This document shows, one piece after another, positions 35,326 to 44,272 of a DNA stretch of 64,000 nt. The DNA comes from Microvirga flocculans ATCC BAA-817 (lineage in GTDB: Bacteria; Pseudomonadota; Alphaproteobacteria; Rhizobiales; Beijerinckiaceae). Location: assembly GCF_000518665.1 (NCBI RefSeq), contig NZ_JAEA01000003.1:124001-188000 (forward strand), written 5' to 3'. A program made the translations under genes and the position numbers. Position 1 is the first letter of the stretch. Each line of letters begins with the position of its first letter. The notes below the pieces were generated by a model. The model had not been told where the DNA came from. It saw only the letters and a program-made list of their open reading frames with translations, and made no database searches.

Positions 35326-36561
35326 TTACGCACGCTCCTCCCAGAGCTTTGCAAGCTCCACGATGGTTGCGACCGCCTTTTCCATGTCCTGGCTGCTGAC
35401 GAATTCCAGGGGGGAATGGAAGGCATGGCCGCCGGCGAAGATGTTGGCGCAGGGCAACCCCATGAAGGAGAGGCGAGATCCGTCCGTGCCGCCACGGATG
35501 CTGCCGCGGACGGGGTTCATCCCGGCCCGGCGGATCGCCTCCACCGCGTACTCGACGATCTCGGGATGCTTGTCGAGCACGACCTTCATGTTGCGGTACT
35601 GCTCCTTGACCGTGAAGGTGTAGCTGGAGCCCGGGTAATCCGCCATCACGTCGCGGGCGATCTTCTCCAAAAGCGCCTCCTTGGTTTTGAGGCCCTCCTC
35701 GGTGAAGTCGCGGATGATGAAGCTCACATTCGCCTTTTCCATTACGCCGGAGATTCCGGTCGGATGGATGAAGCCGTCACGGCCCTTCGTCGTCTCGGGG
35801 GCCATGTCCTTCGGCAGCCGGTCGACGATGGCGCCCGCGATCCTGACGGCGTTCTCCATCTTGCCATAGGCGAAGCCCGGATGGATCGCCACGCCCTTGA
35901 TGGCGATCTCCACCGCATCGGCGGAGAAGGTTTCGTCCTCGATCGTGCCGGCGGTCTCCCCATCCATGGTGTAACCGAAATCGGCGCCGAGCTTTTGCAG
36001 GTCCACCTTGTCGACCCCGCGGCCGATCTCCTCGTCCGTGGTGAAGAGAATGCGGATCGCGCCGTGCTTGATGTCCGGGTTCTTCATCAGGAACTCGGCG
36101 GCCGCCATGATCTCGGCGATGCCTGCCTTGTCGTCCGCGCCGAGAAGCGTCGTTCCGTCCGAGGTGACGATGTCATGGCCGATCAGGTCCTTCAGCACCG
36201 GATGATCGGCAACCCGGATGACCTGGGCGGCATCGCCCGGAAGCCTGATGTCGCCGCCCTGGTAGTTCCTGACGATCTGCGGCTTCACGCCGGTGCCGGA
36301 ATAATCCGGCGCGGTATCCATATGGGCGCAGAAGCAGATGACGGGAACGTCGTTCTTCGTCGTATTCGCCGGAATGGTCGCATAGACATAGCCGTGCTCG
36401 TCGAGATGCGCGTCGGTGACGCCGATGGCGATCAGTTCCTCGACCAGCAGGCGGCCGAGATTCTTTTGCTTTTCCGTGGAAGGCTGTGTCCGGGACGAGG
36501 CGTCGGACTGGGTATCGATGACGACGTAACGCAGGAAACGGTCGGTAACGCTGACGGCCAT
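35326..36561 (-). CDS. pepT: Peptidase T (tripeptide aminopeptidase)
   Basis: A 411-residue M20-family metallopeptidase. Zinc ligands are visible in FCAHMDTAPDYSG (His, Asp), LLGADDKAGIAEI (bridging Asp), and FTTDEEIGRGVDK (Glu), with later ligands in the DGETAG and HAFHSPLEF regions. The N-terminal RFLRYVVIDTQSDASSRTQP is typical of PepT. It removes the N-terminal residue from tripeptides in the cytoplasm. Length matches the family. It is a single gene with no obvious operon partners. Confidence 0.96.
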   Translation of the reverse strand: MAVSVTDRFLRYVVIDTQSDASSRTQPSTEKQKNLGRLLVEELIAIGVTDAHLDEHGYVYATIPANTTKNDVPVICFCAHMDTAPDYSGTGVKPQIVRNYQGGDIRLPGDAAQVIRVADHPVLKDLIGHDIVTSDGTTLLGADDKAGIAEIMAAAEFLMKNPDIKHGAIRILFTTDEEIGRGVDKVDLQKLGADFGYTMDGETAGTIEDETFSADAVEIAIKGVAIHPGFAYGKMENAVRIAGAIVDRLPKDMAPETTKGRDGFIHPTGISGVMEKANVSFIIRDFTEEGLKTKEALLEKIARDVMADYPGSSYTFTVKEQYRNMKVVLDKHPEIVEYAVEAIRRAGMNPVRGSIRGGTDGSRLSFMGLPCANIFAGGHAFHSPLEFVSSQDMEKAVATIVELAKLWEERA

Positions 36562-36886
36562 GGGTCGTGATCCAAATCGCGAAGGAAGATTATTGTCTTA
36601 TAGAGCCATTTCGGGACAAGTGGGAACCGGTTTTCCGTCCGGCATGGCGGCAAGCAAGAACTTGTGCAGCGGCTCACGGTTCCACGAAATGCAAACGGCT
36701 CCAGCCGGGCGTGGCTGCGGCCCCTTGCGCTCAGGCAGGGGCCGTCCGAGATCGTGAAGGCAGCGATCGGGAACGCCTTTCGAGGCGCATGAGACTCGAC
36801 CGGAAAAGGGAAGTCTTCTTGCCAAACCTTACGGCACCGTTCAGATTTGCCCTCCTTCGCGGCTCTGCGTTTCGAGAATTGGTATC
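36562..36886. other. Intergenic region between pepT and the GGDEF-EAL gene
   Basis: 325 bases without a recognisable gene between two divergent genes. It contains one clear inverted repeat, CGGCCCCT at 36718-36725 with AGGGGCCG at 36737-36744 (11-base loop), without a U-run. It probably holds the promoters of both flanking genes. Confidence 0.6.
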
Positions 36887-39172
36887 GTGTGGAAGCGGTT
36901 GCATTGGATCCTCGTCGCAGGAGCCCTGATCACGACGATATCGACAGCGGGATCCGCGGTCTTCATGCATCGCCGCTACACGACGGATCTGCATGACGCC
37001 GAAACAATGCAACAGAATACCGCCCGCACGCTGGCCCACGGGTTCAGCATGGCGTTCGACACCATCAGCGCCATCCAGACCCATGTCGCGAAAACCATCG
37101 GCGACAGGACCGCGTTCTTCGGAGAACCCGTCAAGGGCATCGCCGGGCAGTTCGAGATCCATGCGCTTCTCAAGCAGCAGGTCTCCTCCTTCTCCTACAT
37201 CGGGACGCTGGCGATCCTGGACAGCAACGGCGACCTCGCCGGTTGGTCTTCAAGCTGGCCCCCGGAAAAGATCAATGCCTCCTCCAGGCGCTATTTCCAG
37301 TCGCTCAAGAACGATCCGCAGGAGATCGTCGCCATCGGTGAACGGGATATCGACCTGGCGAGCGGAGAGCCGGTCATCGTCCTCGCGCGAAAGATCGTCA
37401 ACAGGGACGGGCTTTTCATCGGCGTCGTCACCGGCGCGATCCCGGTCGATTTCTTCAAGAGGGAATTTGCAATCGTCGGGCCCGGCCCCGATATCGCGGC
37501 CGCTCTCTTGACCCGGGTGGGAGAGCCCATCGTGCAGAAGAGCAGCGACGGCACGATCTTTGAGAAACGGCCGGACGATTCGACGCAGAGGCATGCGAGC
37601 GTGGTCAGTTTCGCCGATCCGGGCGATGGCGCAGCGCGTCTCGTCGGTTTGCATGAACTTGAAAACTATCCGCTCTCCGTCGCCGTCAGCCAGACTTATG
37701 CCTCGGCCTTGTCCAGATGGCGCACGCAGTCTCTTCTGGTCAGCCTGTTCGTCGCACTTGTCGACACCGCACTCATTGCATTCTGCTATGTCAGCTATCG
37801 CCAAGGCCGGGCGATGGCCCGGCTGGCCAGCATGGAAGGCCGCTTGGCCCGCTACGACGCCATGACGGGCCTTGCGAACCGCATCCGGTTCGATGAGACG
37901 ATCCGAAAGCTGTCGAAAGGGCAGGATGACTTCTCGCTCTTCACGCTCGATCTGAATCTGTTCAAGAACGTCAACGATCGCTTCGGCCACGTCATCGGCG
38001 ATGCGGTCCTGAAGCAGCTGACGGTCAGGCTGCATCGATGCGTGGGGCCGGACGATTTCATCGCCCGCCTCGATGGCGACGAATTCGCCGTCATCCGCAT
38101 GGGCGATTGCGACCGGGCATCCGCGCAAGCTTTCGCGGAACGTCTTATCGACGTCCTGACACGGCCTTATGACATCAACGGCATCCGCATCACGCTCGGC
38201 ATCAGCATCGGCGTCGTGAACACCCTGGATCACGGGCGCGATCCCGACAGGCTCCAGTCACGAGTCGATCTCGCTCTCTATGCCGTCAAGGATGACGGAC
38301 ATCAGAGCATCATGTTCTTCGATGAGGCCCTGGAGAAGGAAGCCTCCGCGCGACGCCAGCTCGAGAGCGATCTCAGGAGGGCGGTGAGAGACAATGAATT
38401 CGAACTTTACTACCAGCCCATTCTGAATATCGGGAGCAATCGCGTGGCCGGTTTCGAGGCCCTCCTGCGCTGGCGGCATCCCGAACGGGGCATCGTTTCG
38501 CCCGACGCGTTCATTCCGGCGGCGGAAGCCATCGGCCTTATCGTCCCTTTGGGTGAGTGGGTTCTTCACGAAGCATGCCGGGCCGCGGCGCAGTGGCCCG
38601 TTGCCGTCACTGTGGCGGTGAACCTTTCGCCCGTTCAGTTCGAGAGCCAGGACATCTACAAGGTTGTCGTCGGCGCGCTGGAAAAGGCGGGCCTTCCGGC
38701 GAGCCGCCTCGAAGTGGAGATCACGGAATCGGCGCTGCTCGAGGCAAAGGAGGCGGACGCCGCCTTGCACAAGCTGAAGGAGATCGGTGTCGCCATCGCT
38801 CTCGACGATTTCGGCACCGGCTATGCCTCGCTGGCCTACCTGCGCCGCCTCCCCTTCAAGAAGCTGAAGATCGACAAGTCGTTCGTCAGGGACATGCGAG
38901 CCTCCGCGGAAAGCGAAAACATCGTGCGAACGGTGCTGGAGCTGGCGCGGCGTCTCGACCTGACAACCGTCGCGGAGGGCGTCGAGACGGAGGAGCACCT
39001 GGCCGCGCTGCGCGAGGCCGGATGCATGCAGGCCCAGGGCTATCTCACCGGAAGGCCCATGCCGGGAAGCGATGTCGGCGCCTTTCTGCTGAACCGCTCC
39101 CTGCGGCCGTCCGCTCCCTCTTCCACAGCCATGGAGGGAGCATCGCCCTCGACAGAGGGCCTTGAAACTTAG
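36887..39172 (+). CDS. Cache-like sensor GGDEF-EAL protein (cyclic-di-GMP turnover)
   Basis: A 761-residue protein: an N-terminal membrane helix (LHWILVAGALITTISTAGSA), a periplasmic sensor of about 230 residues that looks like a Cache/PAS-type domain, a second helix (QSLLVSLFVALVDTALIAF), then GGDEF (about 325-480) and EAL (about 500-740). The GGDEF signature is DGDEF in ARLDGDEFAVI, a deviation that may lower cyclase activity. The EAL motif EALLRWRHP and the other phosphodiesterase residues (VEITES, DDFGTGYASLAYL, LKIDKSFVR, AEGVETEE) are intact, so net cyclic-di-GMP hydrolysis is likely. Starts with GTG. Its stop overlaps that of the convergent gene by four bases. Confidence 0.93.
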   Translation: MWKRLHWILVAGALITTISTAGSAVFMHRRYTTDLHDAETMQQNTARTLAHGFSMAFDTISAIQTHVAKTIGDRTAFFGEPVKGIAGQFEIHALLKQQVSSFSYIGTLAILDSNGDLAGWSSSWPPEKINASSRRYFQSLKNDPQEIVAIGERDIDLASGEPVIVLARKIVNRDGLFIGVVTGAIPVDFFKREFAIVGPGPDIAAALLTRVGEPIVQKSSDGTIFEKRPDDSTQRHASVVSFADPGDGAARLVGLHELENYPLSVAVSQTYASALSRWRTQSLLVSLFVALVDTALIAFCYVSYRQGRAMARLASMEGRLARYDAMTGLANRIRFDETIRKLSKGQDDFSLFTLDLNLFKNVNDRFGHVIGDAVLKQLTVRLHRCVGPDDFIARLDGDEFAVIRMGDCDRASAQAFAERLIDVLTRPYDINGIRITLGISIGVVNTLDHGRDPDRLQSRVDLALYAVKDDGHQSIMFFDEALEKEASARRQLESDLRRAVRDNEFELYYQPILNIGSNRVAGFEALLRWRHPERGIVSPDAFIPAAEAIGLIVPLGEWVLHEACRAAAQWPVAVTVAVNLSPVQFESQDIYKVVVGALEKAGLPASRLEVEITESALLEAKEADAALHKLKEIGVAIALDDFGTGYASLAYLRRLPFKKLKIDKSFVRDMRASAESENIVRTVLELARRLDLTTVAEGVETEEHLAALREAGCMQAQGYLTGRPMPGSDVGAFLLNRSLRPSAPSSTAMEGASPSTEGLET

Positions 39173-39840
39173 CGCACGGTGACCTGCTCCTTGATGCGCT
39201 CGTACACATTCCGGCGAACGATTCTCTTCGTCACCAGATCCTCGACGGATGCATAGGGACGCCCCCTGATGATGGCGCGGCCCATGGCGCCGGCGCCCTT
39301 GAGGGAATTCAGCTGCGCGAACGAGGCCGTGTTGAGATCGACCAGGGCCTGACCGGCGGCGGCTGAGGTTTCCGCAGCCGCAGGCTCAGCGAGGCTCGCC
39401 TGCTTCGCGATCGTGCCGGTCATGTTCATGTCGTCCGGACGAGCGGGCACGGGCGGCGCAGGCGGCGCGGCGATGGTCCGTTCCGGGATGCCCGCAGCCT
39501 GCGCCTCCATGGCGGGAGCTCGGGCGGGATCCTTCGGCGCGGCCTCGGGAATGGCAACCGGTTCCGGCTCGGGAGCGGGGATGGCGACGGGCGCGGCGGG
39601 GGCCGCATCGGCGACGTGAACACGGGCGGGACGAGAGTTCTGCGGCTCGCTCGGAATGGTCTCCGGCGGCGCTGCCGCGATCATGCCCTCGGCCGAGGAA
39701 CCGCCGATTCCCGAACGCCAGAGGGCGAGCGATCCGCCCGCCATGAGGCCTGCCACCAGCAGAATCCGCAATCCCTGCAGGACTGCGTTGTCGCGCATGT
39801 CGCGCTTTGTCCGGCTTCGGGGCAAATGTCCGACTTGCAT
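39169..39840 (-). CDS. Membrane protein with C-terminal helix-hairpin-helix (ComEA-like) domain
   Basis: A 223-residue protein: a basic N-terminus and one transmembrane helix (LQGLRILLVAGLMAGGSLAL), a long Pro/Ala-rich linker (about residues 55-155, such as PVAIPAPEPEPVAIPEAAPK), then a helix-hairpin-helix domain (LVDLNTASFAQLNSLKGAGA, then MGRAIIRGRPYASVEDLV). HHH domains of this type bind DNA; in ComEA they take part in DNA uptake. The role here is not known. The ATG at 39840 is backed by GAGG; a second ATG at 39798 lacks this. It converges with the GGDEF-EAL gene. Confidence 0.75.
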   Translation of the reverse strand: MQVGHLPRSRTKRDMRDNAVLQGLRILLVAGLMAGGSLALWRSGIGGSSAEGMIAAAPPETIPSEPQNSRPARVHVADAAPAAPVAIPAPEPEPVAIPEAAPKDPARAPAMEAQAAGIPERTIAAPPAPPVPARPDDMNMTGTIAKQASLAEPAAAETSAAAGQALVDLNTASFAQLNSLKGAGAMGRAIIRGRPYASVEDLVTKRIVRRNVYERIKEQVTVR

Positions 39841-39952
39841 GGGAATCCTCGCAACCTTTTGCTCGACGACGGAGATCTTTTGAGCATTAGGGCTAGACTC
39901 GGGATGTGGCAGAGGCGTGGCAGCTCACGGCAACGTCATCACCTTGCAAGAC

Positions 39953-40888
39953 TCACGTCGCGCGCACGCGTCCGGGCACTCCGAAATCGCATTCGAGCGC
40001 CGCGCGATCCCATCCGCCCGCATCGGCCGCCGCGCGGTAGGTGGCGGTGAGAAAGTCGAGCAGCGTCGCATCGGGATCACCCGCCTGCCGCACGGCATCG
40101 TAGGGCAGGATGAACTCGCCCAGGGCGGCATCGAAGGCCGCTCCCGGCGTGACATGAGCGTCGCGAAAACCCGGCGGTTCGGGATAGGCGTAGGAATAGA
40201 ACGCCGCCTGCGGATACGCATCGCTGCCGGGCCAGAATCCCGCGCTCGAAACCTCGTGCGAATAGGCCTCGCGCGTGACCGCATCCGGCAGGCCCGGCAC
40301 GCTGCCGGGATGGGGCGGAGCGTGGCGCCCCGAGAAGCGCGTCACGGCGAGATCGAAGCTGCCCCAGAAGAAATGCACGGGCGACGACTTGCCCAGAAAT
40401 CCGCTGCGGAACACCTTGAACAGCCTGTCGGCCTGCACGAGCGCGCGCCAGAAGCGATGCACCGCATCCGCATCGTAGGCCGCATGCACGCGATCCTGCG
40501 AGAAGCGGATGGGGTGGGAAACCTCGTTCGGCATCTCGTTGATCGCGACAGGCATGCCGATCTCGTTCAGAAGGCTCATGAGGCCGGAATGGAAATCCGC
40601 GATGCTCTGCGGCCGAAGCGGCAGGGAATGCTCCTCTCCGCGGCTCGTGCGGACGAGCAGGCGATGGGCAATGAAGTCGAACTCGATCTCCAGCATCTCA
40701 CGGTCGAAAGGCATCGGCGACGTGCTCAATCCCCGCGCCGAGACATAGAGCGGCACATGCCAGCCGTGATTGAGCCAGGGCGTGAGAGAAAGCCGGATCT
40801 TCCCGACGATCTGGGTCATGAGCTGCAGGGTCGCCGCCGTTTCACGCCAGGCGGAATAGGGCAGTTCGGGCCAGGCCGGATCCGTCAT
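39953..40888 (-). CDS. DUF5996 family protein
   Basis: A 311-residue protein beginning PAWPELPYSAWRETAATLQL, with TQIVGKIRLSLTPWLNHGWH and HFFWGSFDLAVTRFSGR, which are the conserved blocks of the DUF5996 family. The function is unknown. No signal peptide or membrane helix is visible, so it is probably cytoplasmic. It is monocistronic and divergent from the ompW gene; the 225-base gap contains an FNR/FixK-type box. Confidence 0.85.
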   Translation of the reverse strand: MTDPAWPELPYSAWRETAATLQLMTQIVGKIRLSLTPWLNHGWHVPLYVSARGLSTSPMPFDREMLEIEFDFIAHRLLVRTSRGEEHSLPLRPQSIADFHSGLMSLLNEIGMPVAINEMPNEVSHPIRFSQDRVHAAYDADAVHRFWRALVQADRLFKVFRSGFLGKSSPVHFFWGSFDLAVTRFSGRHAPPHPGSVPGLPDAVTREAYSHEVSSAGFWPGSDAYPQAAFYSYAYPEPPGFRDAHVTPGAAFDAALGEFILPYDAVRQAGDPDATLLDFLTATYRAAADAGGWDRAALECDFGVPGRVRAT

Positions 40889-41008
40889 GAGCGCCTCCCG
40901 AGGAGAACGGCCTGCAGTCTAGTCCTGAATCGGCGCTCAGGTAAGGGGAACTGCGCAATGTGGCGTTTTCGTCACTCCCGCCCCATCCGCGCGCCGCAGC
41001 GGCGGCAT

Positions 41009-41022
41009 TTGACGCAGGTCAA
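41009..41022. promoter_or_regulatory. FNR/FixK-type box upstream of ompW
   Basis: TTGACGCAGGTCAA fits TTGA-N6-TCAA with both half-sites perfect and differs at one base from the box upstream of ctaC (8344-8357). It is centred about 98 bases before the ompW ATG. A perfect palindrome TCACGCGTGA follows at 41064-41073. OmpW genes in other bacteria are controlled by FNR, which supports a real site. Confidence 0.68.
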
Positions 41023-41113
41023 TTCCAAAGCGTGGCCTTAGGCGCATGAGCGGGACACACGCATCACGCGTGACGGTCGGCCTTCTCGCCGGCCCAATGC
41101 TGGAGCCATAACC

Positions 41114-41803
41114 ATGCCTCGTTCCCTCTCCCTCGCCCTGCTCGCCGCGACGATGCTGTCCGCGCCCCTCGCCGCCACCGCCGCGGACCTGCCCGCCCGC
41201 CAGAACACGACCGCGCCCGCCCCGGCGATCGTCGATTCCTGGAGCCCGTGGATGATCCGCGGCCGCGCGCTCGTGGTGCATCCGCAGCCGGATGCCACGC
41301 TGAATGCCGGCGGCGTGCGCATTCAGGGCGGCAACGTCGACATCTCGACCTCCGTCGTGCCGGAACTCGACATCACCTATTTCTTCACGCCGAACCTGGC
41401 CGCCGAGCTGATCCTCGGCGTGACGCCGCACAGGGTGAAGGGCACGGGCGCGCTCGAGGGAACGCGCATCGGCGATGCGTGGCTTCTTCCGCCGACCGTG
41501 ATGCTGCAATACCACTTCACGGGCCTCGGCAACGTGAAGCCCTATCTGGGCGCGGGCGTGAACTACACGGTCTTCTTCAACGAGGAGGCCAAGGGCAGCT
41601 TCACGAAGTTCGATCTCGACAACACGTTCGGCTTCGCTCTCCAGGCGGGCGTCGACATCATGCTCGACAAGCACTGGGGCATCAACTTCGACGTGAAGAA
41701 GATCTTTCTCGAGCCGAAGGTCAGCGTGAACAACGGCGCCGTGCGCGGCAAGGTGAAGATCGACCCCTGGCTGATCGGCACGGGCGTCACCTACCGCTTC
41801 TGA
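41114..41803 (+). CDS. ompW: OmpW-family outer membrane porin
   Basis: A 229-residue protein with a signal peptide (MPRSLSLALLAATMLSAPLA, cleavage near ATAADLP) and an eight-stranded beta-barrel of OmpW type: SPWMIRGRALVVHPQ, VPELDITYFFTPNLAAELIL, PPTVMLQYHF, KPYLGAGVNYTVFF and a C-terminal strand ending in Phe (GTGVTYRF), which is the usual outer-membrane sorting signal. OmpW forms a narrow channel for small hydrophobic molecules. GGAG lies 10 bases before the ATG. An FNR/FixK-type box upstream suggests oxygen control. A terminator follows. Confidence 0.94.
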   Translation: MPRSLSLALLAATMLSAPLAATAADLPARQNTTAPAPAIVDSWSPWMIRGRALVVHPQPDATLNAGGVRIQGGNVDISTSVVPELDITYFFTPNLAAELILGVTPHRVKGTGALEGTRIGDAWLLPPTVMLQYHFTGLGNVKPYLGAGVNYTVFFNEEAKGSFTKFDLDNTFGFALQAGVDIMLDKHWGINFDVKKIFLEPKVSVNNGAVRGKVKIDPWLIGTGVTYRF

Positions 41804-41821
41804 TCACAGGGCAAGACAAAA

Positions 41822-41850
41822 GAAGGGGCCTCTCGGGCCCCTTCCCTTTT
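41822..41850 (+). terminator. Rho-independent terminator between ompW and minE
   Basis: GAAGGGGCC at 41822-41830 pairs exactly with GGCCCCTTC at 41836-41844 over TCTCG, followed by CCTTTT. On the minus strand it is preceded by A-rich sequence (AAAAGAAG complement), so it may serve the convergent minDE operon too. Confidence 0.85.
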
Positions 41851-41856
41851 CGGTCG

Positions 41857-42135
41857 TCACGCCGCCGGGCGCATGCCGGTCGCGACGGGCGTCGGGATCT
41901 CGATATCGACTTCGAGCGTCGAGACGGCGGCGCCGCGATCCATCTTGACCTGCACCTTGTCCTGCGGCACCGCCATGTGCCTGGCGATCACGGCCATGAT
42001 CTCCTCGCGCAGGATGGCGACGAGATCGGACTCGCCGCCGACGATGGTGCGCTCATGCGCCAGGAGAACCTGGAGCCGCTCGCGCGCGACGGGAGCGGAT
42101 GTCGCGTTGCGCTTGAAGAAACCGAACAGGCTCAT
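41857..42135 (-). CDS. minE: Cell division topological specificity factor MinE
   Basis: A 92-residue protein with the N-terminal MinD-activating and membrane-targeting segment ([20 protein letters not shown], then [10 protein letters not shown]) and a C-terminal topological-specificity domain ([28 protein letters not shown]). It stimulates MinD ATPase and drives its oscillation. The ATG overlaps the minD stop by four bases (ATGA). Confidence 0.96.
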   Translation of the reverse strand: MSLFGFFKRNATSAPVARERLQVLLAHERTIVGGESDLVAILREEIMAVIARHMAVPQDKVQVKMDRGAAVSTLEVDIEIPTPVATGMRPAA

Positions 42136-42941
42136 GCGGCCCTCCGTGGGAACAATTTGCTGAACAGGCCGCGCTGCTTCTGAACCTCGACATGCGTCTC
42201 GCCCCTGAGCTTGCGGACGGCGTCGAGATAGGCGCGGGCAGGCGCGGAATTCGGGCTTCCGAGGGTCACGGGCGCGCCGATATTGGAGGAGCGCAGAACC
42301 TCCACGCTTTCCGGAACGATGGCAAGCAGCGGGATGGAGAGGATCTCCAGCACATCCTCCACTTTCAGGATCTCGCCGCGCTGCGCGCGGGCCGCGTCGT
42401 AGCGGGTGAGAAGCAGGTGCTTTTCCACCTGCTCGCCCTTCTCCGCCTTCTCGGTCTTGGAATCGAGCAGGCCGATCACGCGGTCGGAATCGCGGATCGA
42501 GGACACTTCCGGGTTGGTGACGATGACGGCGATATCCGCATGGCGCATGGCCATGGTCGCGCCGCGCTCGATGCCCGCCGGGCTGTCGCAGATGACCCAG
42601 TCGAACTTCTCGCGCAACCCGTCGATGACGCGGGCGACGCCCTCCTCCGTGAGGTTGTCCTTGTCGCGGGTCTGCGAGGCGGGCAGGAGATGCAGGGTCT
42701 CGATGCGCTTGTCGCGGATGAGCGCCTGTTCGAGCCTCGCGTCGCCGTTGACTACGTTGATGAGGTCGAACACCACGCGGCGCTCGGCGCCCATGACGAG
42801 GTCCAGATTGCGCAGGCCGACATCGAAATCGACCACGGCCACCTTCTGGCCCGTCTGCGCCAGCGCCGCGCCGAGCGCCGCCGTCGAGGTCGTCTTGCCG
42901 ACGCCCCCCTTGCCCGATGTCACGACAAGTACTTTCGCCAT
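42132..42941 (-). CDS. minD: Septum site-determining protein MinD (ATPase)
   Basis: A 269-residue ParA/MinD-type ATPase: deviant Walker [20 protein letters not shown], switch [16 protein letters not shown], Walker [12 protein letters not shown], and a C-terminal amphipathic membrane-targeting tail ([13 protein letters not shown]). It binds the membrane in its ATP form and normally recruits MinC, the division inhibitor. In most alphaproteobacteria minC lies directly upstream; here the upstream 356 bases contain no gene and the next gene (43298) is unrelated and divergent. Confidence 0.97.
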   Translation of the reverse strand: MAKVLVVTSGKGGVGKTTSTAALGAALAQTGQKVAVVDFDVGLRNLDLVMGAERRVVFDLINVVNGDARLEQALIRDKRIETLHLLPASQTRDKDNLTEEGVARVIDGLREKFDWVICDSPAGIERGATMAMRHADIAVIVTNPEVSSIRDSDRVIGLLDSKTEKAEKGEQVEKHLLLTRYDAARAQRGEILKVEDVLEILSIPLLAIVPESVEVLRSSNIGAPVTLGSPNSAPARAYLDAVRKLRGETHVEVQKQRGLFSKLFPRRAA

Positions 42942-43297
42942 CCTTGGATCTCCAACCGGTTCGAAGCTGCTTGTGCGACGTCATCACCGGCAGGTTCCCC
43001 GGAAAGCCGCAGAACATGGTCGGAGAGCGGTGGCGGATGGAGCCGTCGCGATTTCTTACGTTACGGAATGATCCTATTTCGCGCCCGATATGGTTACCGG
43101 ACGGTTAAGATTGTGCACGCAAGGCGCGCATTTCCACGCGTTTCGCCCGTGAACGCACAGGATGCGTCCCGCTCTAGGAAACTTGTAATCGCAATATGAT
43201 TTAATGCCTGTTTTCCGAGCATGAGCGAACCCGTCCCGCCATTGACCTCCGGTCGAGAATCCCTAGCCTTGGGCCGGTGACACCGGAGATCATCCTC
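42942..43297. other. Intergenic region upstream of minD (no minC present)
   Basis: 356 bases between divergent minD and an ABC transporter operon. No frame resembles MinC, whose C-terminal beta-helix domain would be expected to run into minD. It contains AT-rich stretches near 43060-43110 and 43180-43210 that could be promoters. No repeats of note were seen. Confidence 0.6.
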
Positions 43298-44272
43298 ATG
43301 CGGCACGGCTGGCGGCTTCTTCTCTTGGCGGTCCTGGCATGGGCGGCCGTTCGCGCGCCCGCTTTCGCCCAGGAGAACACGGTCGTGCGGGTCGGGCATT
43401 TTCCGAACATCACCCATGTGCAGGCCCTCGTGGCGCGCGCCTTCGAGCGGCAGGGGCGCAACTGGTTCGGCGAACGGCTCGGGCCGGGCGTCAGGGTCGA
43501 ATGGTACGCCTACAACGCGGGCCCGAGCGCCATGGAGGCGATCTTCGCCAACTCCATCGACCTGACCTATGTGGGCCCCAATCCAGCGCTCAATGCCTAT
43601 GCGCGCTCGCGCGGCGCGGAAATCCGTGTGATCGCGGGCGCTGTCAACGGAGGCTCCGCCCTCGTCGTGCAGGGGGATTCCACCCTGTCGCAGCCCGCCG
43701 ACTTCAAGGGCAAGCGCATCGCCACGCCGCAATTCGGCAACACGCAGGACGTGGCCGCCCGCGCGTGGCTCGTCGCCGGGGGCCTGCGCATCACGCAGAC
43801 GGGCGGCGATGCGCAGGTGGTGCCGACGAGCAATCCCGACCAGCTTTCCCTGTTCAAGAGCAGGCAGCTCGATGCGGTCTGGACCGTCGAGCCCTGGGTG
43901 TCGCGGCTGGAATCGGAAGCCGGAGGCAAGGTTCTGGTCGAAGAGAAGGACGCCATCACCACGATCCTCGTCTCGAGCGTCGCGTTCCTCGGCAAGCACC
44001 GCGATCTCGCCAGGCGCTTCGTGGCGGCTCATCGCGAGCTGACGGAATGGATCCTGCAGAATCCCGATCAGGCGCAGCGCATGGCCCGCGAGGAATTGCA
44101 GGCCGCGTTCCGCCTCGACATGTCGCCGGAACTCGTCGCCCGCGCCTGGAGCCGGATGACGGTCACGCCCGGTACATCGCCCGAGGCGTTCCGGTCCTTC
44201 GTGGAGAGCGCCCGGAAGGTCGGGTTCCTGCGCGACGCGCCCGATCTCGGCCCCCTGATTGAGACGCCGTGA
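43298..44272 (+). CDS. ABC transporter substrate-binding protein (nitrate/sulfonate/taurine type)
   Basis: A 324-residue protein with a signal peptide (MRHGWRLLLLAVLAWAAVRA, cleavage near PAFAQ) and an NMT1/SsuA-like type 2 periplasmic-binding fold (VRVGHFPNITHVQALVARAF, VEWYAYNAGPSAMEAIFANS, DLTYVGPNPALNAYA). It captures a small anion-type ligand in the periplasm; the family covers nitrate, sulfonates, taurine and thiamine precursors, so the ligand is open. The ATG at 43298 has GGAGAT eight bases upstream and fits the signal peptide better than a GTG at 43277. First gene of a three-gene operon. Confidence 0.9.
   Translation: MRHGWRLLLLAVLAWAAVRAPAFAQENTVVRVGHFPNITHVQALVARAFERQGRNWFGERLGPGVRVEWYAYNAGPSAMEAIFANSIDLTYVGPNPALNAYARSRGAEIRVIAGAVNGGSALVVQGDSTLSQPADFKGKRIATPQFGNTQDVAARAWLVAGGLRITQTGGDAQVVPTSNPDQLSLFKSRQLDAVWTVEPWVSRLESEAGGKVLVEEKDAITTILVSSVAFLGKHRDLARRFVAAHRELTEWILQNPDQAQRMAREELQAAFRLDMSPELVARAWSRMTVTPGTSPEAFRSFVESARKVGFLRDAPDLGPLIETP

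Noticed and set aside
42942-43297. A decayed minC upstream of minD
   Set aside because: All frames were read and none shows MinC-like sequence, so absence is reported instead of a pseudogene.
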